Source: Bradyrhizobium sp. URHD0069
GTDB taxonomy: Bacteria; Pseudomonadota; Alphaproteobacteria; Rhizobiales; Xanthobacteraceae
Length of the DNA stretch: 64,000 bases
Direction: 5' to 3'
NCBI RefSeq assembly: GCF_000701345.1
Contig: NZ_JNIJ01000012.1
Location: forward strand, 147,862 to 211,861
The notes below the pieces were generated by a model. The model saw only the letters and a list, made by a program, of their open reading frames with translations, did no database searches and was not told where the DNA came from. Below, in pieces: positions 8,280 through 18,443 of this stretch; positions within the stretch are counted from its first letter, which is position 1, and each line of letters starts with the position of its first letter. The position numbers and the translations under genes are program-made.

Positions 8280-8370
8280 CGTCATCGTCCGCGAAGGCGG
8301 ACGATCCAGTATTCCAGAGACATCAGTGATGGAATCGATAAGCCGCAGCGTACTGGATACCCCGCATGCT
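8280..8370. repeat. Palindromic intergenic repeat, second family
   Basis: ATCGTCCGC (8284-8292) and GCGGACGAT (8297-8305) form a perfect hairpin with loop GAAG, followed by CCAGTATTCCAGAGAC and, about 40 bases on, TACTGGATACCCCGC. The paired CCAGTA/TACTGG halves suggest one composite palindromic unit. It abuts the MITE-like copy 2. Confidence 0.6.
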
Positions 8371-8476
8371 CCTGCGGCTTCGCTTCAACGCCGGATCAGC
8401 GGTGCGGTGAAGGGGGAACAATCCGGCATTTATGGAAAAACATTAAGCTTTTTCGGCGCTTCCCGCGCCTGCTCCA

Positions 8477-8504
8477 TTGACTTTGGCCAATTCGCCCCTA
8501 TGTT
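8477..8504 (+). promoter_or_regulatory. Probable housekeeping promoter for the helicase gene
   Basis: TTGACT (8477-8482) and TATGTT (8499-8504) are separated by 16 bases, a reasonable vegetative sigma-factor site. It would give a leader of about 145 bases before the start at 8657. Confidence 0.45.
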
Positions 8505-8656
8505 CCGGCCTGACGCGGCCCGGTATCGAAACGCGATATCTTGATAAGCCGCCTGCCTGCGTATCCGAAAATCCCGTGCAAATCTGCGTGCCGTTCCGGG
8601 GTTGAGCGCGACAGTCTTATCCGAGATTCCAAGCGGCGGTTTCTACCAGAGGCTCA

Positions 8657-10147
8657 ATGTCTTTTTCCCATCTCGGCTTGTCCGATAAGGTGCTCGCCGC
8701 CGTCGCGGCCACCGGTTACACCACCCCGACCCCCATTCAGGAACAGGCGATTCCTCACGTTCTGGCCCGCCGAGACGTCCTCGGCATCGCCCAGACCGGC
8801 ACCGGCAAGACCGCTGCCTTCGTCCTTCCGATGCTCACCATGCTGGAAAAGGGCCGCGCCCGGGCTCGAATGCCCCGCACCCTGATCCTCGAGCCGACCC
8901 GCGAGCTCGCCGCCCAGGTGAAGGAACAGTTCGACAAATACGGAGTGGGGCAGAAACTTAACGTTGCGCTGCTGATCGGCGGCGTCTCGTTCGGCGACCA
9001 GGACACCAAGTTGACGCGCGGCGTCGACGTCTTGATCGCAACCCCCGGCCGGCTGCTCGACCACACCGAGCGCGGCGGGCTGCTGCTCACCGGCGTCGAA
9101 TTGCTGGTGATCGATGAAGCCGACCGCATGCTGGACATGGGCTTCATTCCTGACATCGAACGCGTCTGCAAGCTCGTTCCGTTCACCCGCCAGACGCTGT
9201 TCTTCACGGCGACGATGCCGCCCGAAATCGCCCGCATCACCGGAACCTTCCTGCACAATCCCGAAAAGATCGAAGTTTCCAGGCCGGCGACGACCGCCGC
9301 GGGTGTGGCCCAGTTCCAGGTCAGTGTCGGCCGCGAGCCGCACGAAAAACGGGACACGCTGCGCCGCCTGCTGCGCGACGCCAAGGACCTCCAGAACGCC
9401 ATCATCTTCTGCAACCGCAAGCGCGAAGTGGCGCTGCTGTACAAATCACTGCAGAAGCACGGCTTCAGCGTCGGCGCCCTGCACGGCGACATGGATCAAT
9501 CAGCGCGCACGGCTGCACTCGATCAATTCCGCAAGGGCGAAATTCCGCTGCTGGTCGCCTCCGACGTCGCGGCGCGCGGTCTTGATATTCCGGCGGTCAG
9601 CCACGTCTTCAATTTCGACGTGCCGCATCATGCCGACGACTACGTCCATCGCATCGGCCGCACCGGACGCGCCGGGCGCGCCGGCACCGCCATCTCCATT
9701 GTCACCCCGCTCGATCAGAAATCCATCGTCGCGATTGAAAAGCTGATCGGCCAAGCCATTCCGCGCGCCGAAGGCGGCGCCAGGGCAGAGTCGGGCGAAA
9801 GCCCGGCAGAGCCCTCCACTGCCGAAGCACGAGAACCGCGCGAGCCGCGGACGAGAGAAGGTGCAAGAGAAGGCTCACGTGAAGGATCGCGGGAAGGCTC
9901 ACGCGGCGGCCGTAAGCCGCGCCGTGAACGCGAGCCGCGGCGCTCGGGGGGCGGCGGTCGCAATTCCAGCCCACAGCCGCAGGCCGCGGTGACTGCGTTC
10001 GCGCAGCCATCAGCTGCTCCGGCCTCCCGCACGCCTTCGATCGGTCGGGCACCCGCACCGCAACCCTCCGGTGAATCATCGTCAGAACCTGGCGATCACT
10101 CCCATCTTCCGGCATTCCTGCTGCGGCCGATTCGCGCCCGAGTCTGA
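8657..10147 (+). CDS. rhlE: DEAD-box ATP-dependent RNA helicase, RhlE type
   Basis: A 496-residue helicase. The core has the Q motif GYTTPTPIQEQAIP, Walker A AQTGTGKT (about residues 53-60), PTRELA, TPGR, VIDEADRMLDMGF, FFTATMP, then domain 2 with HGDMDQSAR, VASDVAARGLDIP and HRIGRTGRAGR near 340-350. The last 120 residues are low-complexity, rich in Arg, Glu, Ser and Gly (REGAREGSREGS), a typical RNA-binding tail. The start at 8657 has AGAGG at 8648-8652. RhlE-type helicases assist ribosome assembly and RNA decay, often in the cold. The gene seems monocistronic; the symbol is by family resemblance. Confidence 0.92.
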   Translation: MSFSHLGLSDKVLAAVAATGYTTPTPIQEQAIPHVLARRDVLGIAQTGTGKTAAFVLPMLTMLEKGRARARMPRTLILEPTRELAAQVKEQFDKYGVGQKLNVALLIGGVSFGDQDTKLTRGVDVLIATPGRLLDHTERGGLLLTGVELLVIDEADRMLDMGFIPDIERVCKLVPFTRQTLFFTATMPPEIARITGTFLHNPEKIEVSRPATTAAGVAQFQVSVGREPHEKRDTLRRLLRDAKDLQNAIIFCNRKREVALLYKSLQKHGFSVGALHGDMDQSARTAALDQFRKGEIPLLVASDVAARGLDIPAVSHVFNFDVPHHADDYVHRIGRTGRAGRAGTAISIVTPLDQKSIVAIEKLIGQAIPRAEGGARAESGESPAEPSTAEAREPREPRTREGAREGSREGSREGSRGGRKPRREREPRRSGGGGRNSSPQPQAAVTAFAQPSAAPASRTPSIGRAPAPQPSGESSSEPGDHSHLPAFLLRPIRARV

Positions 10148-10202
10148 CCGCCGATACCTGCCTCGCGCATCTCGAACCATTAGGTTACGGGATTGACGTC
10201 GC

Positions 10203-10242
10203 CCTCCTTCGAGACGCGCGCAAGCGCGCCCCTTCAGGATAA
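10203..10242. repeat. Short palindromic repeat between rhlE and sufA
   Basis: CCTTCGAGACGCGCGC / GCGCGCCCCTTCAGG forms an imperfect hairpin, the same family as the pair at 14543-14646. It lies between convergent genes and may act as a transcription barrier. Confidence 0.55.
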
Positions 10243-10343
10243 GGCCATGCCGTGTCATCTCGTTTGGGCAGAGTGGTCAACACCATCGCCAAAGCAACAA
10301 TGGCGGTCTGGGGTCCCGGCTCGAGGCCGTCACCACGCGGTGG

Positions 10344-10748
10344 TTAGACCTTTGCAGCCGTCAACTGCACCGACTCGCCGCAGCCGCAGGCGCCGGTCTG
10401 GTTCGGATTGTTGAAAATGAACTGCGCCGACATCTTGTCGGCCTTGTAGTCCATTTCGGTGCCGAGCAGAAACAGCACGGCCTTGGGATCGACCAGGATC
10501 TTCACGCCCTTGTCCTCGACGACCTCGTCGGTCGGACGGACGTCGTGGGCGTATTCGACGGTGTAGGATTGCCCGGCGCAGCCGCCATTTTTGATGCCAA
10601 CCCGCAAGCCGACGATCTCGGAATCGGCGCGTTTGGTCAGTTCGGCAATGCGCTGCGCCGCCGCGTCAGTCAGTTTCATGACTTGCGGGCGGGGCCGCGG
10701 CTTCGGCTTGGAGGCCGGTGTTGGTGAGGCGGGTGTCATGTCAGTCAT
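10344..10748 (-). CDS. sufA: Iron-sulfur cluster A-type carrier (SufA/IscA family)
   Basis: A 134-residue HesB/IscA-fold protein. The three cluster-binding cysteines are seen in GGCAGQSY (residue about 58) and ACGCGESV near the C-terminus. The first 20 or so residues (PASPTPASKPKPRPRP) are a proline-rich extension before the domain start MKLTDAAAQRIAEL. It receives clusters from the SufBCD scaffold and passes them to target proteins. It is the last gene of the suf operon. No clear ribosome site is seen, so starts at 10748 or 10739 are equally possible. Confidence 0.9.
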   Translation of the reverse strand: MTDMTPASPTPASKPKPRPRPQVMKLTDAAAQRIAELTKRADSEIVGLRVGIKNGGCAGQSYTVEYAHDVRPTDEVVEDKGVKILVDPKAVLFLLGTEMDYKADKMSAQFIFNNPNQTGACGCGESVQLTAAKV

Positions 10749-10815
10749 GTGGTCAATCCAAAAGGCAAATCAATGCCCGTCATTTCGTACAGCTAAGCCC
10801 TGATGCTCTAACGCT

Positions 10816-11187
10816 TCACCACATGTTAAGGACGAGGCGCGCCTCGTCGCTCATCCGGTCGGGCGACCACGCCGGCTCCCAGACCAGATTGACGTTGACT
10901 ACGCCGACGCCGGGAACACTCGCCACCGCGTTCTCCACCATCTGCGGCAACTCTCCGGCCGCCGGACAGTTCGGCGTCGTCAGCGTCATTACGACGTCGA
11001 CGGCGCGATCATCCTTGATGTCGACCTTGTAGATCAGGCCGAGTTCGTAAATATCGGCCGGAATCTCTGGATCGAACACGGTCTTGAGCGCGGCGGCGAT
11101 TTCGCCGGCCAGCCGCTCGGTCTCCTCCGGCGGCAGCGCCGAATGCGTTTCCATATTGCTGATTTTGATTTCGGCGGTGTCGCTCAT
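10816..11187 (-). CDS. sufT: SUF-associated MIP18/DUF59 protein (SufT-like)
   Basis: A 123-residue protein with the DUF59 core: FDPEIPADIYELGLIY, then DVVMTLTTPNCPAAGELP with the conserved cysteine, and GVGVVNVNLVWEPAW. Members of this family help mature iron-sulfur proteins. The start codon overlaps the sufS stop by four bases (ATGA), so the two are translationally coupled. Gene order and length agree with the SufT proteins found in alphaproteobacterial suf operons. Confidence 0.88.
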   Translation of the reverse strand: MSDTAEIKISNMETHSALPPEETERLAGEIAAALKTVFDPEIPADIYELGLIYKVDIKDDRAVDVVMTLTTPNCPAAGELPQMVENAVASVPGVGVVNVNLVWEPAWSPDRMSDEARLVLNMW

Positions 11188-12431
11188 GAAAACAGTTCCC
11201 GCGCCTTGATCAGCGCCTGTGCCAGATGGTCGACTTCTTCACGGGTGTTATACATTCCAAACGAGGCGCGGCACGTCGCCGTAACATTGAACCGCTCTAA
11301 AAGCGGCATCACGCAATGGGTACCGGCGCGCACCGCGATTCCCTGCCGGTCGATCACCGTCGCGATATCGTGCGGATGGGCGCCCTTCATTTCGAAAGAG
11401 ATCACCGGTCCCTTGCCGCGCGCCGTGCCGATCAGGCGCAGCGAATTGATTTCGCGCAGGCGGTCCTGGGCGTAGGTCAAAAGCCCGTGCTCATGGGCGG
11501 CGATGCGTTCCTTGCCGATCGAATTGACGTAGTCGATCGCGGCACCAAGCCCCACCGCCTCGACGATCGCCGGCGTTCCCGCCTCGAACTTGTGCGGCGG
11601 ATCGCCATAGGTGACCCAGTCCCTTGCGACTTCGCGGATCATCTCGCCGCCGCCGTTGTAAGGGCGCATCGCCACCAGATGTTCGTGCTTGGCGTAGAGC
11701 ACGCCGATTCCGGTCGGGCCATAGAGCTTGTGGCCGGTGAAGACGTAGAAATCGCAGTCGATATCCCTGACGTCAACCGCGAGGTGAACCGCGGCCTGAC
11801 TGCCGTCGACCAGCACCGGGATGCCGCGGTCATGGGCGAGCTTCACCACGTCCTTGACGGGCACGATGGTGCCGAGCGCATTCGACATCTGCGTGATCGC
11901 GACGAGCTTGGTGCGCGGCGTCAGCAGCTTTTCGAATTCGTCGATCAGGAAGTTGCCTTCATCGTCGACCGGCGCCCACTTGATGACGGCACCGTGACGT
12001 TCCCTCAGGAAGTGCCACGGCACGATGTTGGAATGGTGCTCCATGATCGAGAGCACGATCTCGTCGCCCTCGGCGATGTTCGGCTCACCCCAGGACGACG
12101 CCACCAGATTGATCGCCTCGGTGGCGTTGCGGGTAAAGACGATCTCTTCGGTGCGCCCCGCGTTGAGAAATTTCGCGACCTTGGCGCGGCCGCCCTCATA
12201 GGCCTCGGTGGCCGCATTGGCGAGGTAGTGCAGCCCGCGATGCACGTTGGCGTATTCGGTCTTGTAGGCTTCCGTCATGCGCTCGAGCACCGCAATGGGC
12301 TTCTGCGCGGAGGCGGCGTTGTCGAGATAGACCAGCGACTTTCCGTAGATTTTGAGCGAGAGCGCTGGAAAGTCTTCCCGCACCCGGGCCACGTCATACG
12401 CACCGTTTGAGACTGCCGGATGCATGGTCAA
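11184..12431 (-). CDS. sufS: Cysteine desulfurase SufS
   Basis: A 415-residue class-V PLP enzyme that takes sulfur from cysteine for cluster assembly. The PLP lysine is in VFTGHKLYGPTGIGVLY (about residue 235) and the persulfide cysteine in RAGTHCVMPLLERF (about residue 372), the short-loop arrangement of group II SufS enzymes. The start ATG overlaps the sufD stop by four bases. This operon has a second desulfurase at its front. Confidence 0.95.
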   Translation of the reverse strand: MTMHPAVSNGAYDVARVREDFPALSLKIYGKSLVYLDNAASAQKPIAVLERMTEAYKTEYANVHRGLHYLANAATEAYEGGRAKVAKFLNAGRTEEIVFTRNATEAINLVASSWGEPNIAEGDEIVLSIMEHHSNIVPWHFLRERHGAVIKWAPVDDEGNFLIDEFEKLLTPRTKLVAITQMSNALGTIVPVKDVVKLAHDRGIPVLVDGSQAAVHLAVDVRDIDCDFYVFTGHKLYGPTGIGVLYAKHEHLVAMRPYNGGGEMIREVARDWVTYGDPPHKFEAGTPAIVEAVGLGAAIDYVNSIGKERIAAHEHGLLTYAQDRLREINSLRLIGTARGKGPVISFEMKGAHPHDIATVIDRQGIAVRAGTHCVMPLLERFNVTATCRASFGMYNTREEVDHLAQALIKARELFS

Positions 12432-13753
12432 CCCCTTGCCTCCAGCCAGCGCTCCGCCGCGGAGATCACGATCTCACGCAAGGCATCATTGGCGATCGAT
12501 TCAATCGCTTCACCGACGAACGCCTGGATCAAGAGCGCCTGGGCTTCCTTCTCGGAAAGGCCTCGCGCCCGCAAATAAAACAGCAGGCTCTCGTCGAGCG
12601 CGCCGGTGGTCGCACCGTGACCGCAGGTAACGTCGTCGGCGAAGATTTCGAGTTCCGGCTTGTTATCGGCTTCGGCCTCATCGGACAAAAGCAGCGCCCG
12701 CGTCATCATCTTGGCGTCGGTCTTCTGCGCGTCCGGGCGAACGATGATGCGACCCTGAAACACCGAGTGTCCGCGGTCATCGACCACGGAGCGGAAGATC
12801 TCACGGCTCGTGCAGTTTGGCACCGCGTGATCCAGAACCAGCGTACTGTCGGCGTGCTGGCGCCCATTGAGCAGGTTGACACCGTTGGTCTCAACGCGGG
12901 AGCCCTCGCCGGCAAACGCGATAACAGCCTGGTAGCGGCTCACATACGATCCGCTGGTGATGGCAAAGGTATTGAGATAGGCGGCGGCGCCCAACGTCAC
13001 TACGGATGAGGAAATGTTGAAGGCTTCGCGGCCGTCTTCGATCAAACGCACCTGGTCGAGCCGCGCGTTATCGCCGATTGAAAGGATCAGCGAGTCATGG
13101 GCCTGATAGGCTTTCGCGCCATCGGCGGCGATATAGCTTTCCACCAGCGTCGCGCTCGCGGCGCGGCCGAGATTCAGCAGCGAGCGCGTAAACATCGCAG
13201 CTGACTGGGCGCCGCTGGCGATGTGGACGATATGCAGGGGCTGTGTGAGCACGGCGCCATCGGCGACATCGATCACGATGCCATCCGTCATCATCGCGCT
13301 GTTCAGCGCCACCAGGGGATTGGAGCTGTCGGGTGCGAACAATTGCGCCTGCAGCGCGGCATCGCCGGCTTGCAGCACTTCGCGCAGCGTGCGGATGCCG
13401 AGGCCTTTTTCCAGATTGGCGGTTTCGGACAGTTTTGGCGCGAACACCCCGTCCACCAGCACCAGCCGGCGCACACCTTCAATGGCGTGCAGCTTCAACG
13501 CAGCACCCGCGCGCGTCAGCGCCGCCGCATCCGGTGCAGCCGCTAATGGCAACACCTCACGCATCAAAACGCGCAGATCGGTATATTTCCAGTCCTCTAT
13601 CCGCCGGTGCGGCAGGCCTGCGCCTTCGTAAGCCTCGAACGCCTGCTGACGCGCGTCGGCGACGCTGCCCGCGCCGGGCAGCCGATCGCGCGCGAGGGCG
13701 AATGCATCGCTCAGCGCACGTCCGGTCTCGGTTTTTGCCAGTGCAAGATTCAT
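12428..13753 (-). CDS. sufD: Fe-S cluster assembly protein SufD
   Basis: A 441-residue protein of the SufB/SufD beta-helix family. Recognisable parts are HRRIEDWKYTDLRVLMRE in the N-terminal helical region, DSTLVLDHAVPNCTSREIFR and the C-terminal HGATTGALDESLLFYLRARG with the conserved histidine. SufD pairs with SufB and SufC in the cluster scaffold complex. It lies 19 bases after sufC and overlaps sufS by four bases. Confidence 0.95.
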   Translation of the reverse strand: MNLALAKTETGRALSDAFALARDRLPGAGSVADARQQAFEAYEGAGLPHRRIEDWKYTDLRVLMREVLPLAAAPDAAALTRAGAALKLHAIEGVRRLVLVDGVFAPKLSETANLEKGLGIRTLREVLQAGDAALQAQLFAPDSSNPLVALNSAMMTDGIVIDVADGAVLTQPLHIVHIASGAQSAAMFTRSLLNLGRAASATLVESYIAADGAKAYQAHDSLILSIGDNARLDQVRLIEDGREAFNISSSVVTLGAAAYLNTFAITSGSYVSRYQAVIAFAGEGSRVETNGVNLLNGRQHADSTLVLDHAVPNCTSREIFRSVVDDRGHSVFQGRIIVRPDAQKTDAKMMTRALLLSDEAEADNKPELEIFADDVTCGHGATTGALDESLLFYLRARGLSEKEAQALLIQAFVGEAIESIANDALREIVISAAERWLEARG

Positions 13754-13772
13754 CGTAAAATCCGTTCGGGCA

Positions 13773-14525
13773 TCAGGCCGCGTCTTCGAACTGCGTGTAG
13801 CCGGAAGCTTCGAGTTCCAGCGCCAGTTCCTTGTCGCCGCTCTTCACCACGCGACCTCTGGACATCACGTGCACGAAATCGGGCACGATGTAATTTAGCA
13901 GCCGCTGATAATGCGTGATGACCACCATCGCCCGATCCGGCGAACGCAGGGCATTGACACCGTCGGCGGCAATCCGCAGCGCGTCGATGTCGAGGCCGGA
14001 ATCCATCTCATCGAGGATGCACAGGCTCGGCTCGAACAGCGCCATCTGCAGAATCTCGTTACGCTTCTTCTCGCCGCCGGAGAACCCGACATTGACACCA
14101 CGACGCAGCATGTCTTGCGGAATGTTCAGGCTTGCCGCCACTGCGCGCACCTTCTTCAAAAAATCCGGCGTGGAGAATTCGCTCTCGCCCCGCGCCTTGC
14201 GCTGGGCGTTCAGCGCAGTGCGCAGAAACGTCATGGTCGCCACACCCGGAATTTCCACCGGGTACTGGAACGCGAGGAACACGCCCTTTGCGGAGCGCTC
14301 GTCAGGCGACATCTCGAGCAGGTCTTCGCCGTTGAACAGAATTTCGCCGCCGGTGACCTCGTAGCCCGGCTTGCCGGCGATGACGTGGCTCAGCGTCGAT
14401 TTGCCGGAGCCGTTCGGCCCCATGATCGCGTGCACTTCGCCCTTGTTCACGGTGAGCGAAAGCCCGTGAAGGATTTCACGATCATCGACACGGACCTGCA
14501 GATCTTTGACTTCGAGTAGTGCCAT
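13773..14525 (-). CDS. sufC: Fe-S assembly ATPase SufC
   Basis: A 250-residue ABC-type ATPase. Walker A is GPNGSGKST (about residue 34-42), the signature NVGFSGGEKKRNEI near 145, Walker B CILDEMDSGLDIDAL, and the switch histidine in MVVITHYQRLL. The start at 14525 (MALLEVKDLQVRV) is the domain start; the longer open frame runs back through a palindromic repeat. SufC powers conformational change in the SufBCD scaffold. Confidence 0.95.
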   Translation of the reverse strand: MALLEVKDLQVRVDDREILHGLSLTVNKGEVHAIMGPNGSGKSTLSHVIAGKPGYEVTGGEILFNGEDLLEMSPDERSAKGVFLAFQYPVEIPGVATMTFLRTALNAQRKARGESEFSTPDFLKKVRAVAASLNIPQDMLRRGVNVGFSGGEKKRNEILQMALFEPSLCILDEMDSGLDIDALRIAADGVNALRSPDRAMVVITHYQRLLNYIVPDFVHVMSRGRVVKSGDKELALELEASGYTQFEDAA

Positions 14526-14542
14526 CACATTCTTCCGTATTT

Positions 14543-14646
14543 TATCGTCCTGAGGAGCGCTGAAGGCGCGTCTCAAAGGACGGATCCGACAATTTTTCTT
14601 TCTCACCCTTCGAGACGGTCGCTACGCGGCCCTCCTCAGGGTGAGG
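14543..14646. repeat. Pair of palindromic repeats in the sufB-sufC gap
   Basis: Unit one pairs CGTCCT (14546-14551) with AGGACG (14577-14582). Unit two pairs CTCACCCT (14602-14609) with AGGGTGAG (14638-14645). This is a BIME-like pair inside an operon and could modulate mRNA stability between sufB and the downstream genes. Confidence 0.65.
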
Positions 14647-14648
14647 CG

Positions 14649-16139
<1,491 letters not shown>

Positions 16140-16223
16140 TCCATCCTCCGCTCGCGGTTTCAAGGACCGCGGTGGATCAATTCCTAAAGACTATTACGAT
16201 GTTTCTTCGAGGAAATCACCTGC

Positions 16224-17387
16224 TTAGAACCGTTCAAGCTGTGTTTCGTCGTTCTCTTTAAGTAAGGTACGTGAGAGCTTTCGCCAAGCCTCAATACAGC
16301 AATTGATATCCGCGTCAGACGTGGACCAGCCTAGACTGAGCCGCACCGCTCCTTGCGCGAATTCGCCGAATCCCATGGCTTCCAGCACGTGGGATGGTTG
16401 CACCTTCCCCGAAGAACAGGCCGAGCCCGAGGAAACCGCAATACCGGCGAGGTCGAAGCCTATTACGGCCGTCTCGGCCCTGAGGCCGGGAACCGAAAAC
16501 AGCGTGGTATTCGGCAGCCGGCGCACGTCATCTGAGAACACGATCAGGCCCCGCGTCTCGCGCAAGCCGCTCTCGAGCCGATTGCGCAAGCTTTCGAGCC
16601 GAATTGCATCACCTTCCAGGGCCCCGATAGCGGCTTTTACGGCGGCTCCCAAGCCTGCGATTCCCGCTACATTCTCGGTTCCCGCCCGGTGCCCTCGTTC
16701 CTGGCCGCCGCCGCGCAGCAGCGGTTCAGGTCCCTGTAAGGCTTCGGCCAGAATCAGGGCGCCCACGCCTTTGGGCCCGCCAATCTTGTGCGCCGAAAGC
16801 GTCATCAGATCTGCACCGATCGCATTGATATCAAAGGGTATTTTTCCGAAAGCCTGGATTGCATCAACATGCAGCAATCCGCCCGCGGCATGGGCGATCT
16901 CGGCAGCTTCCATGACCGGCTGCACCGCGCCGGTTTCGTTGTTGGCCAGCATCACCGAAACCAGCGCCGGAGGACTACCCTCGAGCGCGGCACGCAAATG
17001 GTCCAGATCGAGCAGGCCGGAACGCGTAACGCCGACGGTGCTGATGGCATCGGCAGGAAACCGGCCGCCGGCGAGAACCGAGGCATGCTCGATCGCCGAA
17101 ACCACCAGCCTTTTCACCGGAGGCCCGGAAGCTCGGCGAAGCCCAGGCGTCAGCCCCAGTACATTGGCTTCGGTGCCACCTGACGTAAAGACGACGTTTC
17201 GAGGCAGGGCGCCCATGGCGCCGGCGACCGAGACTCTGGCGTCTTCCACCAGCCTGCGGGCCTGACGGCCTTCCGCGTGGACCGATGAGGGATTGCCGGC
17301 CAAATCCCATGCCGCCGCCATTGCCTCCCTGGCTTCGCGGCGAAGCGGCGCGGTCGCGTTCCAGTCGAGATAGGTACGGTCAGGCAT
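16224..17387 (-). CDS. Cysteine desulfurase, NifS/IscS type
   Basis: A protein of about 387 residues of the class-V aminotransferase family. It has YLDWNATAPLRREA at the start, the PLP lysine in LSAHKIGGPKGVGAL, and the persulfide cysteine in SSGSACSSGKVQPSHVL, the long-loop arrangement of group I (IscS/NifS). The open frame starts at 17459, but MPDRTYLDWNATAP at 17387 fits the family better; neither has a good ribosome site. It leads the suf operon on the minus strand, giving the locus two desulfurases of different classes. Confidence 0.88.
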   Translation of the reverse strand: MPDRTYLDWNATAPLRREAREAMAAAWDLAGNPSSVHAEGRQARRLVEDARVSVAGAMGALPRNVVFTSGGTEANVLGLTPGLRRASGPPVKRLVVSAIEHASVLAGGRFPADAISTVGVTRSGLLDLDHLRAALEGSPPALVSVMLANNETGAVQPVMEAAEIAHAAGGLLHVDAIQAFGKIPFDINAIGADLMTLSAHKIGGPKGVGALILAEALQGPEPLLRGGGQERGHRAGTENVAGIAGLGAAVKAAIGALEGDAIRLESLRNRLESGLRETRGLIVFSDDVRRLPNTTLFSVPGLRAETAVIGFDLAGIAVSSGSACSSGKVQPSHVLEAMGFGEFAQGAVRLSLGWSTSDADINCCIEAWRKLSRTLLKENDETQLERF

Positions 17388-17713
17388 CGCGTATGATAAT
17401 ACCTTAAGAGCCCCTGCCTTTGAACGCGGGAGCGCGGCTGACGGCAACTTGTCGGTCATGTCTGATCTTATGGCAATTGGTGATCCACCCGCCTGCCGGC
17501 AATCGGATCCCTAACATCTTGAATGCGCTGCCAGATGTTCAAAACCCTTGCTTTTTGCCCCTCGCCTCATGCTAGAACCCGGCCTCCAGTTCACCGAGCG
17601 CCGTTCGCTTAGCGCCCAACGTCGCCCCGATCACCCCTTTCTTTGCGAGTTCCGTCAGCGCAAGAGCTAGACGAAGCTCGCACAAAGTCGGTTGATCTTG
17701 CCAAGGATCACTG

Positions 17714-18361
17714 ATGCCTGAAGTCATTTTCACCGGCCCCGCAGGCCGCCTCGAAGGCCGCTATCATCCGGCGAAGCAGAAGAACGCGCCGATTGCGATG
17801 GTTCTGCACCCACATCCGCAGTTTCGCGGAAACATGAATCATCCGATCGTCTATCAGGTCTATTACGCTTTTGTAGCGCGCGGCTTTTCGGTGTTGCGGT
17901 TCAATTTCCGCGGCGTCGGTCGCAGCCAGGGTGCGTTCGACCACGGCACCGGCGAACTTTCGGACGCCGCGTCCGCGCTCGATTGGGCGCAGACTATCAA
18001 TCCGGAGGCGCGCGCCTGCTGGGTCGCGGGTTTTTCGTTCGGCGCGTGGATCGGAATGCAATTGCTGATGCGCCGCCCGGAGGTCGAAGGCTTTATTTCG
18101 ATCGCGCCCGAACCCAATCGCTACGATTTTTCGTTCCTCGCGCCGTGCCCCTCGTCCGGCCTGATCGTCCACGGCGACAAGGATATCGTGGCTCCGGCGA
18201 AAGACGTCACGACGCTGGTCGAAAAGCTGAAAACCCAAAAGGGTATCGTGATCGACCAGCAGACCATTCCCGGCGCGAACCATTTCTTCGAGGACAAGCT
18301 GGAGCCGCTGATGGAAACGGTGACGGGCTATCTCGACATGCGGCTCGCCAACGTTCGCTGA
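17714..18361 (+). CDS. Alpha/beta hydrolase, dienelactone-hydrolase-like
   Basis: A 215-residue hydrolase. The nucleophile elbow is GFSFGAW (serine near residue 116), with VLHPHPQFRGNMNHPIV in the oxyanion region and GANHFFEDKLE supplying the catalytic histidine. AAGGA lies a few bases before ATG 17714. Small esterases of this kind sit divergently from the suf operon in several alphaproteobacteria, as far as I recall; no functional link is established. The stop is followed at once by a dispersed repeat. Confidence 0.85.
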   Translation: MPEVIFTGPAGRLEGRYHPAKQKNAPIAMVLHPHPQFRGNMNHPIVYQVYYAFVARGFSVLRFNFRGVGRSQGAFDHGTGELSDAASALDWAQTINPEARACWVAGFSFGAWIGMQLLMRRPEVEGFISIAPEPNRYDFSFLAPCPSSGLIVHGDKDIVAPAKDVTTLVEKLKTQKGIVIDQQTIPGANHFFEDKLEPLMETVTGYLDMRLANVR

Positions 18362-18364
18362 CCA

Positions 18365-18421
18365 AAGCGTTTTCGAGCGAAGTGCGTGACGGTTCGCGTA
18401 AGGAAAACGCGTCAAGACAAC
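18365..18421 (+). repeat. Dispersed palindromic repeat, family A, copy 2
   Basis: GCGTTTTC (18367-18374) and GAAAACGC (18403-18410) are perfect inverted repeats around GAGCGAAGTG...GGTTCGCGT. It matches 5092-5149 along its length and starts four bases after the hydrolase stop, so it could serve as its 3' hairpin. Confidence 0.75.
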
Positions 18422-18443
18422 AATTCGCGCAACGCCCCGACTG

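Larger units (their letters stand above)
7307..8656. other. Long intergenic region made of repeats, no credible gene
   Basis: This 1.35-kb gap contains two copies of one inverted-repeat element (7379-7503, 8152-8271), a hairpin-rich block between them (about 7640-8110), a further repeat from 8280, and a likely promoter for the helicase. Several open frames exist (for example 7507-8058 on the minus strand) but they are low-complexity in composition, lack ribosome sites and run through the repeats; I do not regard them as genes. Confidence 0.7.

Noticed and set aside
11316..12410. Long plus-strand open frame opposite sufS
   Set aside because: Antisense shadow produced by GC-rich codon bias of a certain gene; no motif or ribosome site.
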